Below are positions 35,380-48,054 of a stretch of 64,000 nt of DNA, piece by piece. The position numbers were made by a program, and so were the translations under genes. The stretch is from NCBI RefSeq assembly GCF_004337985.1, contig NC_043743.1, forward strand, positions 178,228-242,227, in the 5' to 3' direction. The notes beneath the pieces are model-generated. The model saw only the letters and a list, made by a program, of their open reading frames with translations. It had not been told where the DNA came from and ran no database searches. Within the stretch, counting starts at the first letter, position 1. Each line of letters opens with the position of its first letter. Source of the stretch: Pyricularia pennisetigena (taxonomy: Eukaryota > Ascomycota > Sordariomycetes > Magnaporthales > Pyriculariaceae).

Positions 35380-36180
35380 AAATACCCTGCAGGGATTTTT
35401 TACGGAAACCCGGGCCTATTTTTACTTTAACGAAAACAATTTCGATAGCGACGCAAAAAAGGTTACCTACGCAATTTCGCTATTAAAGGGCGATACGTTT
35501 ACCTAATTCGAACCAATCCTACGAAATTATTTGGATTATAATAAGGAAAAAAACCGTAAAATTGAAATTAACCGCATTTTCGACGATTACGAAAATTTCG
35601 AAAAATGCTTTAGGGGAACATTCGGCAGCCCAAACGAGGAACGCACAGCTAAACGTAAATTGGTACGCCTTATTTAAACCAAATCGGTATTTAAATATAC
35701 TAGTAAATTTCGACAAATTACCGCCAAATTACTATAGGGCCCCGAAACCCTAATAGCACGTTTTTATACGGGATTTAAAAAAAAAATTAAAAACGAATTT
35801 ATTAAAAAAGAACGACCCAACACCTTAACCGAATACGTAAAACTAGCAATTAAAATCGATAACCGACTTTACGAACGGAAACTGGAACGACGCGAAAAAC
35901 GCAACGTATAAGGGCCAACCTTACGATAAACCAATACGGGACGCAAATACTAATACCCCAAACCGTTTCGCTAATACAATATTTCCTACGGAATATATAA
36001 CGAATTTATGGATTTTAACGCGACCCAATATAAAAAACTTCGTAAAAACCCCAAAAATAGTAAATGCTTTAAATACGAAAAACCAGGACATATAACCAAA
36101 TTTTATCCCCAAAACATTCCGGACTTATACCCCGATTCCAAAAAACCACGAAAATTAAATACCACCACCCATTAATAAAT
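35380..36180 (+). pseudogene. Gag remnant with zinc knuckle
   Basis: Frames broken by stops cover a capsid-like helical region around 35562-35753. Near 36065-36106 lies a degraded CCHC knuckle, CFKYEKPGHITKFY, in which two of the three cysteines are tyrosine, the change expected from G-to-A mutation of TGC/TGT. It corresponds to the nucleic-acid-binding end of Gag. Confidence 0.75.
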
Positions 36181-37289
36181 ACCACCGGATTAATACAGTT
36201 TAAAAAGCTGGACCATATGCTACGACGATAATTGCATAATCCATAATAACGCAAAAATGGACGCAGGATAATATTTACAAAAATTTAAAAATATTCGGAC
36301 CTTAGCAGTAGGAAACCGTATACTTATTAAAACCAAACCACCGGTATAATTACGCAGGCAAAACGCCAAATTACCCGAACCTACGGAATTAAATACCTTA
36401 GAAAAATTAAAACCAAAACCATTGGGATAAACCCACCGTATCCGGATAATCCAATAAACCCTAACGGACGAATTTAATAACGAATTAAAAAACGAACCTA
36501 GCGAAAAAAAAACTATATTTTTAGACCTATACAGTATAACAAAGGAAAATAACCCTTATATATATGAGAAGAAATTTATCGATTTATACCGAAACGACCA
36601 ATTAGTGCAATTTCCCGGAATATTATTTCAAATATAAATATAAAACCCCATAAAATTAATCGATCCAATTTTCGGAAACCACCCAACCTTAAATACCAAA
36701 TATCCCAAATATACAGAAATCTTTTGGGCAAAATATTTTCGAAATAATTGCGGATTGCATTTTAGCAAAAAAATAATCCACAATTTCTTCCCACGACGAC
36801 GCAAAACAACAAATATCCACGAAATATATACCACCATTAAATTACCCAATTGGGAAATTAAAATAAGATTTAACACCGAGCCAGCGGTAATTTTCACCCT
36901 TTATAACGACTACTTTATGGCATATTATAATTAAAAACAATTCCTATAGTACAAATGCACCCGAAACATTTATAAAATACATATATTAACCAAAATACAG
37001 GCATAATACGAAACGAAATTACGATAACCAGGACCCGCACCCATGATTAAAATTGTGTGGAACCCTAACGTTAAAAATAACGAAATACCCACAAACGCAC
37101 GAAAAACGCCTGCACCAACAGGGCACCGATTTAATAAAATTAACGTTAAAAACAGCTATACGCCCCGAAATAAAAAAAATAAGGACCCACGACGCGAATC
37201 CAGCAAACCAAAAAATTAGGACAGCCAAACGGTACAGGGCACTAAACGGTAGCAACAAAAACGGAACAAAAAACCTTAAACGCCATACA

Positions 37290-40200
37290 AACCACGAAAA
37301 CAGTACACGAATATATATTCCTAAATATACAATTTAATGGAAAACCCATACGAGCGTTCTTTAATAACGGAGTATAAAGCAATTACATTTTTCCAAAAAT
37401 CGTAAAAAAACGACGAATATTTTGGCGACAAAAGGAAAAATTATATCAATTATAAACCGTAGAAAAAAAAGCAATTTTATACGGGAACGGCACCATCGAA
37501 ATAAAAACCGTACACTTTTGGATGGAAAACTATAAACGAAAAAAACAAATCACCTTGGATATTACGGAAATAGGGAATAAAAATATAATTTTAAAAATTC
37601 CCTAATTTAAAAAAAACAACCCCCGGATAAATTGGATTACAAACCAAATTTAATAAAAAAAGCACTTAATTATTAAACGACCTCCAGCACAGCAGGGTTT
37701 ATACAGGAAACATAGGGCACGGAAAAACCAAATAAAACAAATGGCGTATTTATAAGAAGGACGACCAACCCCGGAGCTAATATCGGAAAAAAAGCGACTA
37801 TCTACAGGTTAAAACCGATCCAATTACATAATATAAACCACGAAAAAATAAACCAAAAACGGCAAAATCCCAAAAAAATACCAAAATTATATACAATTAT
37901 TTAACCAAAAATTCGAAACAAGATTACCCGAGCACAGTCCGTTCGACCACGAAATACCATTAAAAAAAAGAACCCAACCAAAATTCCATAAAATATACGG
38001 TTTAAATCCGACACAGATGGAGGTTTTAAACGAATACCTCGCGGAAAACCTTAAAAAAAGTTATATTAAACCATCGATATTACCAGCAGGATACCTAATC
38101 CTTTTCGTACCAAAAAAAAACGGAAAATTACGATTATACGTGGATTACCGACAATTAAACGACATTATAATAAAAAATTACTACCCGCTCCCATTAATAA
38201 AAGAATTTCGAAATATATTTTACTAAATACAATAATTTACGATATTAAACCTCAAAAAAACATACAATCTAATCCGCATAAAAAAAGGCGAGGAATGGAA
38301 AACAGCATTTCGCACCAAACGAAAACATTACAAATACCTGGTAATATTTTTCGGTTTCACTAACGCCCCCGCAACCTTTTAAACTATAATTAACCACGTT
38401 TTTAGGGAATATTTAAACATTTTTATCGTTATTTACCTAAATAATATCCTTATTTTTTCCAAAACGTTGGAAAAATATAAAAAATACGTCCACACAGTTT
38501 TACAAAAGCTATAAAACGCTAAACTTTTAATTAAACCCGAAAAATGCATTTTTTACAGCAAACAGGTTAATTTCCTAAAATATATTATCGCCCTTGGAAA
38601 AATTAGGATGGAAAAATCAAAAATCCAAACAATAAGGGAATAGCCCCAACTATAAAACGTAAAAAACGTTCGGGTATTTTTTGGATTTGTAAATTTTTAC
38701 AAAAAATTTATTAAAAGCTACGGCGCGATCGCCACCCCATTAACCAATATAATTAAAAAGGATTTAAAATTCCAATAGACGGAATAAATACAACAAACTT
38801 TCGAACAATTACGAAATGCAATAGTATAAAAACCGATCCTTAAAATACCAAACCCAACGAAACTTTTCGAAATCGAAACCGACGCATCCAATTACGCAAT
38901 CGGAGGACAACTTAAACAACGAAACGAAAAAAAACGCCTGCACCTTTGCGCCTTTTTTTCACAAAAATTATATAAATTAAAATTTAATTACCAAATCCAC
39001 GATAAAAAATTTATAACTATTATCCGAACATTTAAAAAATGGAAACCACAGTTATCCGGAATTAAATACGAAATATTAATTTATACGGACTACAAGAACC
39101 TAACCCATTTTACCACTAACAAAATATTAAATAAACGATAAATTAAATGGGCAAAATTCCTATTAAAATTCCACTTTAAAATTATTTACCGAAAAAAAAT
39201 AAAAAATGGCAGGGCCGACGCCTTTAACAAAAAACCAAATTATAAAAACATAATACCCGAGGAAATACGGAAAATCTTTACGGTAAACGACAACGGAAAC
39301 CTTTTACCAATTTACCGAAATCTTATAACGACCAACACGGTAATTACACCAAAAAAAATACGGAAAATCCACGAAAGCAAAGTTTACGGATACCAAAGGA
39401 TTTCCAAAATATAAAAACGGTTAAAACAGCACCATAATTTTAAAAAAACACGATAAAAAGTACGAAAAATTATTAAAAATTGCGAATCTTGCGCAAAAAG
39501 CAAATCCGCCAAACATAAATTTTACGGGCTTTTACAACCTTTACCAACTTTTAACAAAATTTGGCAAACTATTATAATGGATTTTATCGTTAAACTACCA
39601 TTTTCCGAAAAACCATTTACTAAAATTAAATACGACAGCATATTAGTTATAATGGATAAATTTATTAAATACGCCTACTTCCTACCTTATAAAAAAAATA
39701 ACAACGCCGAAAAAATCGCTTACATATTCCTACAAATAATTGTCAATAACCACGGACTTCCAGAAAATATTATTACGGATAAAAATAAACTTTTTACATC
39801 AAAATTCTGGAAATTTTTAATGGAACAGCTAAAAACCGATTATAAATTATTTACAATATTCCACCCACAAATAAATAAACAAATAAAACCAGCAAACTAA
39901 ATATTAAAACAATATTTAAAATGCTATATAAACTATAAACAGGATAATTGGGTACGGTTATTACCCACAGCATAATTCGTATACAACAGCTTAAAAAATA
40001 AAAATACCAAAATAACCCCGTTTTATACCAATTACGGATTCAACCCTACGGTATATAAAAAACCAAAAACCACGACTACGGCCCCACGAACCGATAAACA
40101 AATAAACGAACTACTAAAATTCCACCAAAAATTCCAACAGGAATTGGAATTCGTACGAAAAAAAATAACCAAATACGCCAACCAATATCGGATAAAAAAA

Positions 40201-40530
40201 CTATTTTTCCAGGAGGGAAATAGCGTTTATTTTATTCGGCGCAATATTAAAACACAACGACCAAATAGCAAATTTAATTACAAAAAGCTTAAACCTTTTA
40301 AAATTGATAAAAAAATTAGCGAAACTAATTACAAATTATTATTACCAAAAATTATAAAAATCCACCCAACGTTCCACGTATTATTATTGGAATTAGCACC
40401 ACCCAGCACCAATATACAAAAAACAATTGAAATCGACGAGGAAGAAATATACGACGTCGAACGAATATTAAACTATAAACGCAATTACGGTAAAACAGAA
40501 TACTTTGTTAAATAGGAAAACTACGGACAC
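37290..40530 (+). pseudogene. Pol remnant: protease, reverse transcriptase, RNase H, integrase, chromodomain
   Basis: A protease-like segment (GKPIRAFFNNG) lies near 37335, with the active-site Asp lost. Reverse transcriptase spans about 37990-38520, with PKKNGKLRLYVDYRQLND and the polymerase box as YLNNILIFS near 38432, where the two catalytic Asp are Asn. RNase H follows (TKLFEIETDASNYAIGG, near 38860-39230). Integrase runs about 39450-40110, with the CESCAKSK zinc-binding cysteines and MDFIVKLPFSEKP. A chromodomain (YDVERILNYKRNYGKTEYFVK) ends near 40610, which in live elements guides insertion to modified chromatin. Stops within these frames are TAA/TAG at former Gln or Trp codons. The mutations fall in catalytic positions, so no activity is expected. 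Confidence 0.88.
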
Positions 40531-41466
40531 GAAAAAAATATTTAGGAACCCTTTAACCACCTCCAAAATTGCCAGGAACTATTCCGTTAATATTACCAGG
40601 AATTAAATCTGCGAATAAATTAACCAAAAAAAAAGGACGATTTAAAAAAACATTATTTACCATTCCCAAAAGCTAAAAATCGACCAGGATTCGAAACCAC
40701 ATTACCAAACGAGTTTATAAAAAAACGATTAACATATACCAACAAACCAAAATATACGGATAAAAGCAATTTACCGACCGAATATTGCGTAAAAACATTT
40801 ATTTTATCCAACAAAAAAAATTTAAAAGACCCATTGGGAAAATCGAATCCCAAACAAAATTGGAATCCGGAAAAAACGATTCGAGTAATATTTTAGGAAA
40901 AATTTCGGACGATCGCCGCCGCTCCTCCTGTTTTACCTCCTCACGCTCCACGCGATCCAATTCCTCCAAATTATTAATCCCGCGAAATACAGTTCGCATT
41001 ATTTTTTCAAATTACAGTTTTTTTTACTTTCGTAAACGAAACAATTTCGCCTGCTGCGCGTAAATTTATTTTTTAAACGTTTTAATTTCCGTATCCAATT
41101 TCGAATATTGGCGACCAATATAACGGATTTAAACAGCGGACAAACCCAATACGTCGTAACCAAAACGGTTGGAACGAACGCATTCCACATAACGAGCAAA
41201 ATCCTGCGGAAATATTTAACAAAATGCTACGCCCTTAGCACAGCAGGGATTATAAAAAAATATTTCGACAATATCGGTCGATAATAGGGAAAAAAGGAAA
41301 ACGTGGCGACGTTTTATCGACGAACGACCAGATAATAATTTAATTACGCGATTAAATATAGCGCAAAAAAGTTAATAAAGAAAGAATATAAAAATAAAAA
41401 CAAGGATTAAAAGAATACAAATTATTTAAAAACCAAAGGGATTTGGCCAAAAAAAGGGAAACCTAA
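40531..41466 (+). other. 3' internal part of the retrotransposon
   Basis: AT-rich sequence between the chromodomain and the 3' LTR. A basic, Ser/Arg-rich frame occurs at 40785-41063. A polypurine tract lies at 41449-41460, the normal start site for plus-strand DNA synthesis. No further domain recognised. Confidence 0.6.
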
Positions 41467-41921
41467 TATTACGACCAAATAAAATGGGTCGGTACTAATA
41501 AGGCCAGGCGGGGTTACACCTTTCCTAACGATATTCGCTTAAAAAAATTACCGACAATAAAATATCGATTACTTAAAGGAGAAGTTACGTAACGCCACGT
41601 AATCGTTAAAAAAATAATTTTAATGATTTTTGAAAAATTACAACAAATTAGGCGAAATAATTTCTGCGATTTGTAACAAATTAAGGAAAATCACTTTTGG
41701 GATATAGTTTATATAAGGCACGCTTATTACCATATAAATAAATTCGATTCTAGGATTACTTAGCAGCAATTAAACTCTAATTAACCTTAATACTTACTTG
41801 AAAACGATTATAACTTCACCCCAGTCATTGAAAACCCCAGTTACCCAGTTAAGACGCTCAGTTGCTTCAACCCACTGTACTTTACCCTAAGAACAGGTTA
41901 CCCGATACCTTGATCGTAACA
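41467..41921 (+). repeat. 3' LTR
   Basis: 455 bp and alignable without gaps to the 5' LTR. Its last ~170 bp (from about 41750) retain many more C and G than the matching part of the 5' LTR, the mirror image of the 5' LTR pattern. Confidence 0.92.
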
Positions 41922-42600
41922 TTACCGCCCGTTTTATCCATCGTTACAAATTTCGAACGTAATATATTTGGAATTAAATATTTTTTTAAAAACTACAAAC
42001 CCTTTAACGTTAAAAATTTGACGCGTTATATTAATATTAGCGATTTTAACCCACGGATATTTCCCCCAAAAAAATAATTATCTGCTACGCGCACTCGCAT
42101 TATATTTTATAAATAATGGAATTTTACGACGTATTATAAATATATTATCCGGGTTTGGAATAAATTTATTTTATAAAATTATTAAACGGTAAATTTAACA
42201 ATTTATCGCCGTTGCCCGAATACGTTATTAATAATATTTATATTTATATTTAATTTTTACCGCGAATAACAATAATAATTTTTTACGTATATATATATAT
42301 ATATATATTAATATATAAACAAATTTAAAAAGGATCGCTCGTAACCCAATATTATTTTTCGTATATAATAATTTCAATTTTTTGGACAAAATATAGGATT
42401 TTGGATATGGAAAACGTAACCGAATGCAAAATTTAACATCGTATTTCCTTATATTAACGCCAAAATTCAAACGATACACGTAATCCCAATAGTACGCCAC
42501 CGTATTTTTCCGCCAAAAATGGTTGTAAACGCCCGCTTTTGTACAATATCCGGACATTTATTACGAAAGCGCCAAATATCATATAATGCACCAAATTTAT
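41922..42600. other. RIP-degraded sequence right of the retrotransposon
   Basis: Continuation of the sequence interrupted at 34670, after the TTACC duplication. A short (TA)n stretch lies near 42289-42308. Frames on both strands are fragmentary; no family recognised. Confidence 0.5.
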
Positions 42601-42639
42601 AATTTTTTATTCCCCAACCGCCCATATACGCCTAAAGCA

Positions 42640-44170
42640 ATCCCATAATACCCTACTTTCGCACGAATTATATTAATTTTTTACTTTATCCCAACCCCCG
42701 CCATTACCGAAAACGAAAAAAAATACGCAGGAATTATCCAAATCCACGAAATCCTTTTTAAACGTTTTTTAAACCTGTTACCCGATTATTTCGATTATTT
42801 TTCCGTTTTATTTTTCGTTTATAGGGATTAAAAAATAACGTTATATATCCGTACTATTTAAGGAATTTATATCGAATTATTTTAACTTTTTAATAAAAAA
42901 TAATGGATATTACCCGTACCAGCGTTTTTTTATATTAAATTTAATTTTATTAACCAATTATGGTAATATTACGCCCCCATTATATCCATAAATATAATAA
43001 GGTTGGGGAAATATAACCAATTTTAAAAAAATAAAAAGGAGTTTTACCACGTTTTACGGTTTTTACAAAATGCATTTCGGTCCCGCATTTTATATATTAT
43101 AATTATTATTTTAATTTAAAACGGATTATTGGACAGGAATTCAATTTTTAAAAACGCTTTGGAAAAGATTTTTACTAATATACTATATAATATATATATT
43201 TCCGTGGTAAACCGTGTTTACGATAATATATTCGTTTATTATATTAACGGTTTAATAAATATTGGATTATAGGATATAAATCCCAAAATTAATATCGCTC
43301 TCCGCACGCAACGCCGCTATTTGCAAATAATTAACCTTTTATAAATAATAATAAACGCGTTCCACCAAAAAAATTACGGCGTATTGGAAATTATAATACC
43401 GTAATTGGTCCTATTTTTTTACGGTTGTAAAATAAAAAATATAACCTTAAAATACTATATTTAACCTGGTTATTACGACCAAAAATTACAAATTAACCGC
43501 TACGCACCGGGATTTTAAAATTAACGTTCGTAAAATATATTACGGCCGGGAATGGATTTAAACCGGTAAACCTAACAATTAAACATATTAATAAAAACTT
43601 CGTTATAAATATTAAAAATAACCGCAATTTTACGCACGATTTGCGAAAAACATTCCTAAATTGTGCAGCGATAGGGCCAATCGCAATTACGGTGCGCAAA
43701 ATATTGGAAAATATCGCCCGTATACGCATTAATAGCAAATATTACATAATATTAACCAATTAAAATATAATCCATTATACGTATTTATTATTCCAAAATG
43801 GTTGGGGAAACGAAAAAACCGAAATATTACCCAATTTCGATTTCGACGGCCCTAATTTATTATACCTGGGTTTAAAAAAACTAATGGGCGACAAATTGGA
43901 AATATTTAATTAAAAAATCGTACGCCCCAATAACGTATTATTTCAGGCGGATATTAGAAAAATAGGGGCAAATCCAAAAAAAGGATATAACCGGATAAAC
44001 GGTTTAAATATTAATAATATAATTAATACCGAAAAAGATTTGCTGGAGGGAATACACGAAAAATCCGACGAAAAAGGCGTATAAAATTTAAAATAATAAA
44101 AAACAAATTACGTAAACCAAAACGGGCAAAAACGAAAATCGTTCCATTATATAAAGGAATTAAAGGACGA
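42640..44170 (+). pseudogene. Degraded coding trace, unknown family
   Basis: On the plus strand the frames stay readable over several hundred bases if TAA/TAG are taken as former Gln codons. The clearest part is 43800-44090, with FQNGWGNEKTEILPNFDFD and DLLEGIHEKSDEKGV, a charged region. Its direction is opposite to the helicase of the same element. I do not recognise the protein, and a frame change seems to occur near 43500. An antisense ORF (43493-43738) is probably a shadow. Confidence 0.35.
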
Positions 44171-45940
44171 ATAACGGTAACCTTACCCGCGAATAACGGA
44201 GGTAAAACAGCGTCCGTAAAACCAGTAAATACAAATAAATAAATACCAATCGTAAATTTGGTTTAAAATAAAATACGAAATATAATTTCCTCCAAAATCT
44301 TCCGTATAAATAATCCGTTTTTTATCCATTTTTTTTACCTAACTAAATTATATCCTCCATCCACCGCCAATTATAAATCCAGCAAAAAAAATCCTGGTAA
44401 TAACCGTTATTATAATATTTTATTAACCACGAATAATAAATCCATTAAACCGGATCCCAATAATAATAATTGTTCTAATATTATATATATAAAACCCCCA
44501 ATTTTATAGCACCAAACCCTAAAAAAAAGCAAAATAAAAAAACTTTAACCGATTAAAAAAAACGAAAACGTTTAATAACGTTAAATGATTTTTTAAAAAT
44601 GGGTTTATTAACGCCACGCCTTTTTTTCCGAACTGGGGTCGCGGTAAACGATCCAGGGACCGAATCGTCCTCCTTTTTATCCTTTTTTAAAATAAATATG
44701 CAGGGTTTTTTTAACGAATCGAATATAAATTTATCGTAATAAAAACCAAAATCGATAAATAAAAAAACCGGAATAACGACCGCCAAAAGGTCGGCGTTAT
44801 TATTATTAAAAATCTTTTTTTCTAAACGGTTTATTAATTTCCCGGCGTTTAATAACCCAGGAGTTAATATCCCTTATTAGGGCCCCGATAACCCGCGCGG
44901 TCGCGATTTCGTCGTAAAATCCATCGTTATTTTTAATCCATTTTATTAATTAAACCACAAACCCCTAATTTATAATATTAAAATCGAAATAAGGTAAATA
45001 TATACGATTAATATAATTAACAAACGTATTACGGCCACTACTTTGCTCCTGGTATTAATAATTAATATAAATTGGACCCAACGTTAAAATAAAAATTAAC
45101 GTTTTTTCCACCAAATCCTGTTCGTTAAACTATTTAAGTATATTTAATACGAACATTAAAATTAGGCGAAAATAAAATTCGTTTATGCGGCGCGTTTTAT
45201 TAAAATAAAAGGTATTAAAATGCTGGGGGGGTTTTGTTATCCAAACGAAATAATTGAAAAGCCAGGAAAATATAATTGCCATTATTTTATACGCCAGGAA
45301 TTGTTTAACAATTGGAAATTGGATAATTTTGGGGAAACGTATGCGCGTAATATATTTAAGTAATATTTATTATATATTAATAACGGCCGGAACAGTAGAA
45401 AAAGGGGCATTAACCTTCCGGAATATACGATTTTTTACCCAATCGAAAAAAATATTTCGCATTTCGAAAATGCGCCAAATAATAGGTTTATTTTAATTTA
45501 ACCGAATTCAACAATTATAAATTTGCAATTGTATATTGGCGTGACACATTAAGGGGATAATAATACCAATGCAACAATTGGGGTATAAATTAAAATTAAC
45601 GCTGGAAATATTAATATTTAGGATATAAACGTTAAAATTGGAACTGGAATTGGTAAAATCGGAAACGGTTTTATCGCGTTCGGTTTAAAATAAACCTAAT
45701 CGGATAATAACCATACCGAAACTGGTTTTTTCCAAAATAAAAGCAATAAAATTAAAAAAATTAGCAAATATATTAAAAATTGTAACAATTGTTACAAAAA
45801 TGGAAAAATAATAACCATTATAATATTTATTACAATCCAAAAATATAAAAATTGTAATAATTGTTACAATAATTGTGGGGAAGGAAAAGGATTATAATAA
45901 TTGTTATTATATGGCCAATTTACGTTTAAATTTAAAAATT
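44171..45940. other. RIP-degraded DNA, no assignable gene
   Basis: AT-rich sequence with short frames (44553-44786 minus, 45254-45496 plus). Palindromic TTGTAACAATTGTTACAA-type motifs occur near 45780-45797 and 45850-45875. No family recognised. Confidence 0.5.
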
Positions 45941-47110
45941 GGGGGTTATAATTAGGACGCGTTAACCTTTTTTTTTTTCCTTTATACAAATTTCGATTAC
46001 GCGGGTAATAAATGGCGATTCGTTTAATATAAAATAAACCATTTTAACCCTGCCCGACGGAGGTAACGTTTTAAAATTAATGCAGGTTTTCGAATAAACC
46101 CAATTAAAAAAACCGTCGCCGTTATATTAAATTAAAACGTCCACAATTACCGATCCAAAACGGGTTTTTCCTTTTTATAAACTTTTTTTAAAATTTTATC
46201 GGACGTTGCGGTATTTGGTTTTAAAATCCATTTTTTTTAACGCTAGTATTTTACCCAGTTCCGCCGAATCAATATCCCGGGTATCGTCCTCGGCGTGGAT
46301 TATTAACCAAAAAAGGTAATTAATTACCAAAAATTGCAGCAAACGGATAAAACTTATATTAAAAAAAACCGAGGTTTGGCGGTTACCAGTTATAATATCC
46401 GCACTAGTGGGAATTCCTAATTAAGCGGGACTAATATCGTCGGTATTTTCGCCCACGAATGCGGTAATAATATTTTTAAAAATTGCCTCGGTATTCGTTA
46501 TAACGTTTTCGAAACGGTAATTAAATTGGAATTCCTTAATAATAATGCTATAGGGCGGAATACGTTTACGGGGATAGATAATTGTATTATTGGGCAAAAT
46601 AAACCCGGTGTTTATACCCCTGCGTACCGTAAATGCGCCGGTATATTTAAAAATTATTAACGATTTTTCGTTTAATATAATGGTAGGAATTATAAAATTT
46701 AAAATTCGAGGGTAAAATAACCACCATTTCCAACCTATCAATTCGAATTTTTATAAAAAGGTTTTAATGTTTTTATCGATATTAAAAACGACGAAATAAC
46801 CATTATTTTCCCAAATATAATCGACCGTAAATATATTTTCCTAAAACAGGTTTTTAGGTCGGGCGAAAAAAATCGCAATTTTATTCCAAACCAACGCATT
46901 AAAACAAAGTAATGTCCCTAATTTTATTAATAATCGGCGTGGTAATGGTTATACCCCAATTAATGCAAAAAATAAAGCGAAATGCGCGGTATATTATCGA
47001 TTCGCGGAAACGGAGGCATTAAATTTCGTTTCCAATTATACGTAAAAAAAAAATACCGGATGGTAAATATATAACCAAACGCCGGATATTTTTGGTATTT
47101 TCGAACGTGG
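45940..47110 (-). pseudogene. Possible SNF2-type helicase remnant
   Basis: On the minus strand a long frame can be followed from about 47100 down to 45950 when TAA/TAG are read as lost Gln codons, including the stop-free 46421-46741. The lower-coordinate part reads KMVYFILNESPFITRVIEIC followed by a KGxRVLIITPN-like block, which resembles the start of the C-terminal helicase lobe of fungal SNF2-like proteins. The Walker A and DEAH motifs of the first lobe were not found with confidence. The call is tentative; another repeat-borne ATPase is equally possible. Confidence 0.33.
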
Positions 47111-48054
47111 AAAAATCGGCCTTCCGACCGTTTTTGCGTTAACGGTTCCTAATAAAATTATTTAATTTAAACAAATATATTAGTATAACGAAATTATAAC
47201 AATTATTACAAAAAATATTTATTAAATATTATTTTCAATATCGGAATTATCGGTGAAATTATCAACGTTAGGGGGGCGCTGCTAAAAGTTAAAATCGATA
47301 ATTTTATTTATATATTATAAATTAAATATTTTTTCCGCGTCATAGATTTCGTCCAACTGTTTAATTTTTCGGATTAGGAATATCGAATAAAATATAATAA
47401 TAACCGTACCCGCAAATTTGGGATTAGATTTGCGGGCGGCGAATTTAGTTAAAATATCGTAAAATTGCGCCTAAATAAAAATAGCAACCGCTCGCGGGGC
47501 ATCGGTAGCGCATATTTCGGTTAAATTATAATAGTATTTAACGTCGAGGGTTGGGGAATTGGTTACTGCTTTTTTAAATATTTGCGAAATAAGGTTGGCC
47601 GGGACGAAAATTAAAGTGGGAAAATATCCGTCGGTATTTTGGATAAATCGGTCGTATTGTCAACGGATATATTATACATAAATCGCCGTAAAATAAATAA
47701 TCGTTTTTTTATATTTATTTCGTTGGTTAATAACCAATTTTTAAAAATTAACTGCTCCAATTTTAATAAAGTGTGGGTATTTAAACCGAAAAAAAGTTAA
47801 TTTAGCAAAAACAAAAATTGTAATAATAATTACAAAAATAGGGGTGGGATTGTAACAATAATTACAAAAATAGGGGCAAAATTGTAACAATAATCACAAA
47901 AATAGGGGTAAAATTGTAACGATAGTTACAATTATTAGGAATAATGTATATATAACTTATTAACCAATTAATAGGGTAATTAATAACAATTAAAAGGAGC
48001 ATTAGGTATATCCCAGTTAAACCAAAAATATTTACCTTTAATTTTTTTATATTT
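47111..48054. other. RIP-degraded DNA with tandem palindromic units
   Basis: Mostly AT-rich, without an assignable gene. At about 47814-47938 a unit of roughly 31 bp with the core TTGTAACAATAATTACAA and a GGGG-containing spacer is repeated about four times. Confidence 0.55.

Larger units (their letters stand above)
34671..41921 (+). mobile_element. Ty3/gypsy LTR retrotransposon with chromodomain, RIP-inactivated
   Basis: A complete 7,251-bp element. Two 455-bp LTRs (34671-35125 and 41467-41921) begin TATTACGA, presumably once TGTTACGA, and end TCGTAACA. A 5-bp target duplication TTACC flanks it at 34666-34670 and 41922-41926. The order gag, protease, reverse transcriptase, RNase H, integrase, chromodomain is that of the fungal chromovirus branch of Ty3/gypsy elements. 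A purine tract (41449-41460) precedes the 3' LTR. Many stop codons of the TAA/TAG kind and missense changes disable every domain, so it cannot move by itself. Confidence 0.93.

Noticed and set aside
45780..47940. Tandem palindromic units as a CRISPR array
   Set aside because: Units are only about four, imperfect and AT-rich in a eukaryotic RIP island, with no spacers of uniform length.
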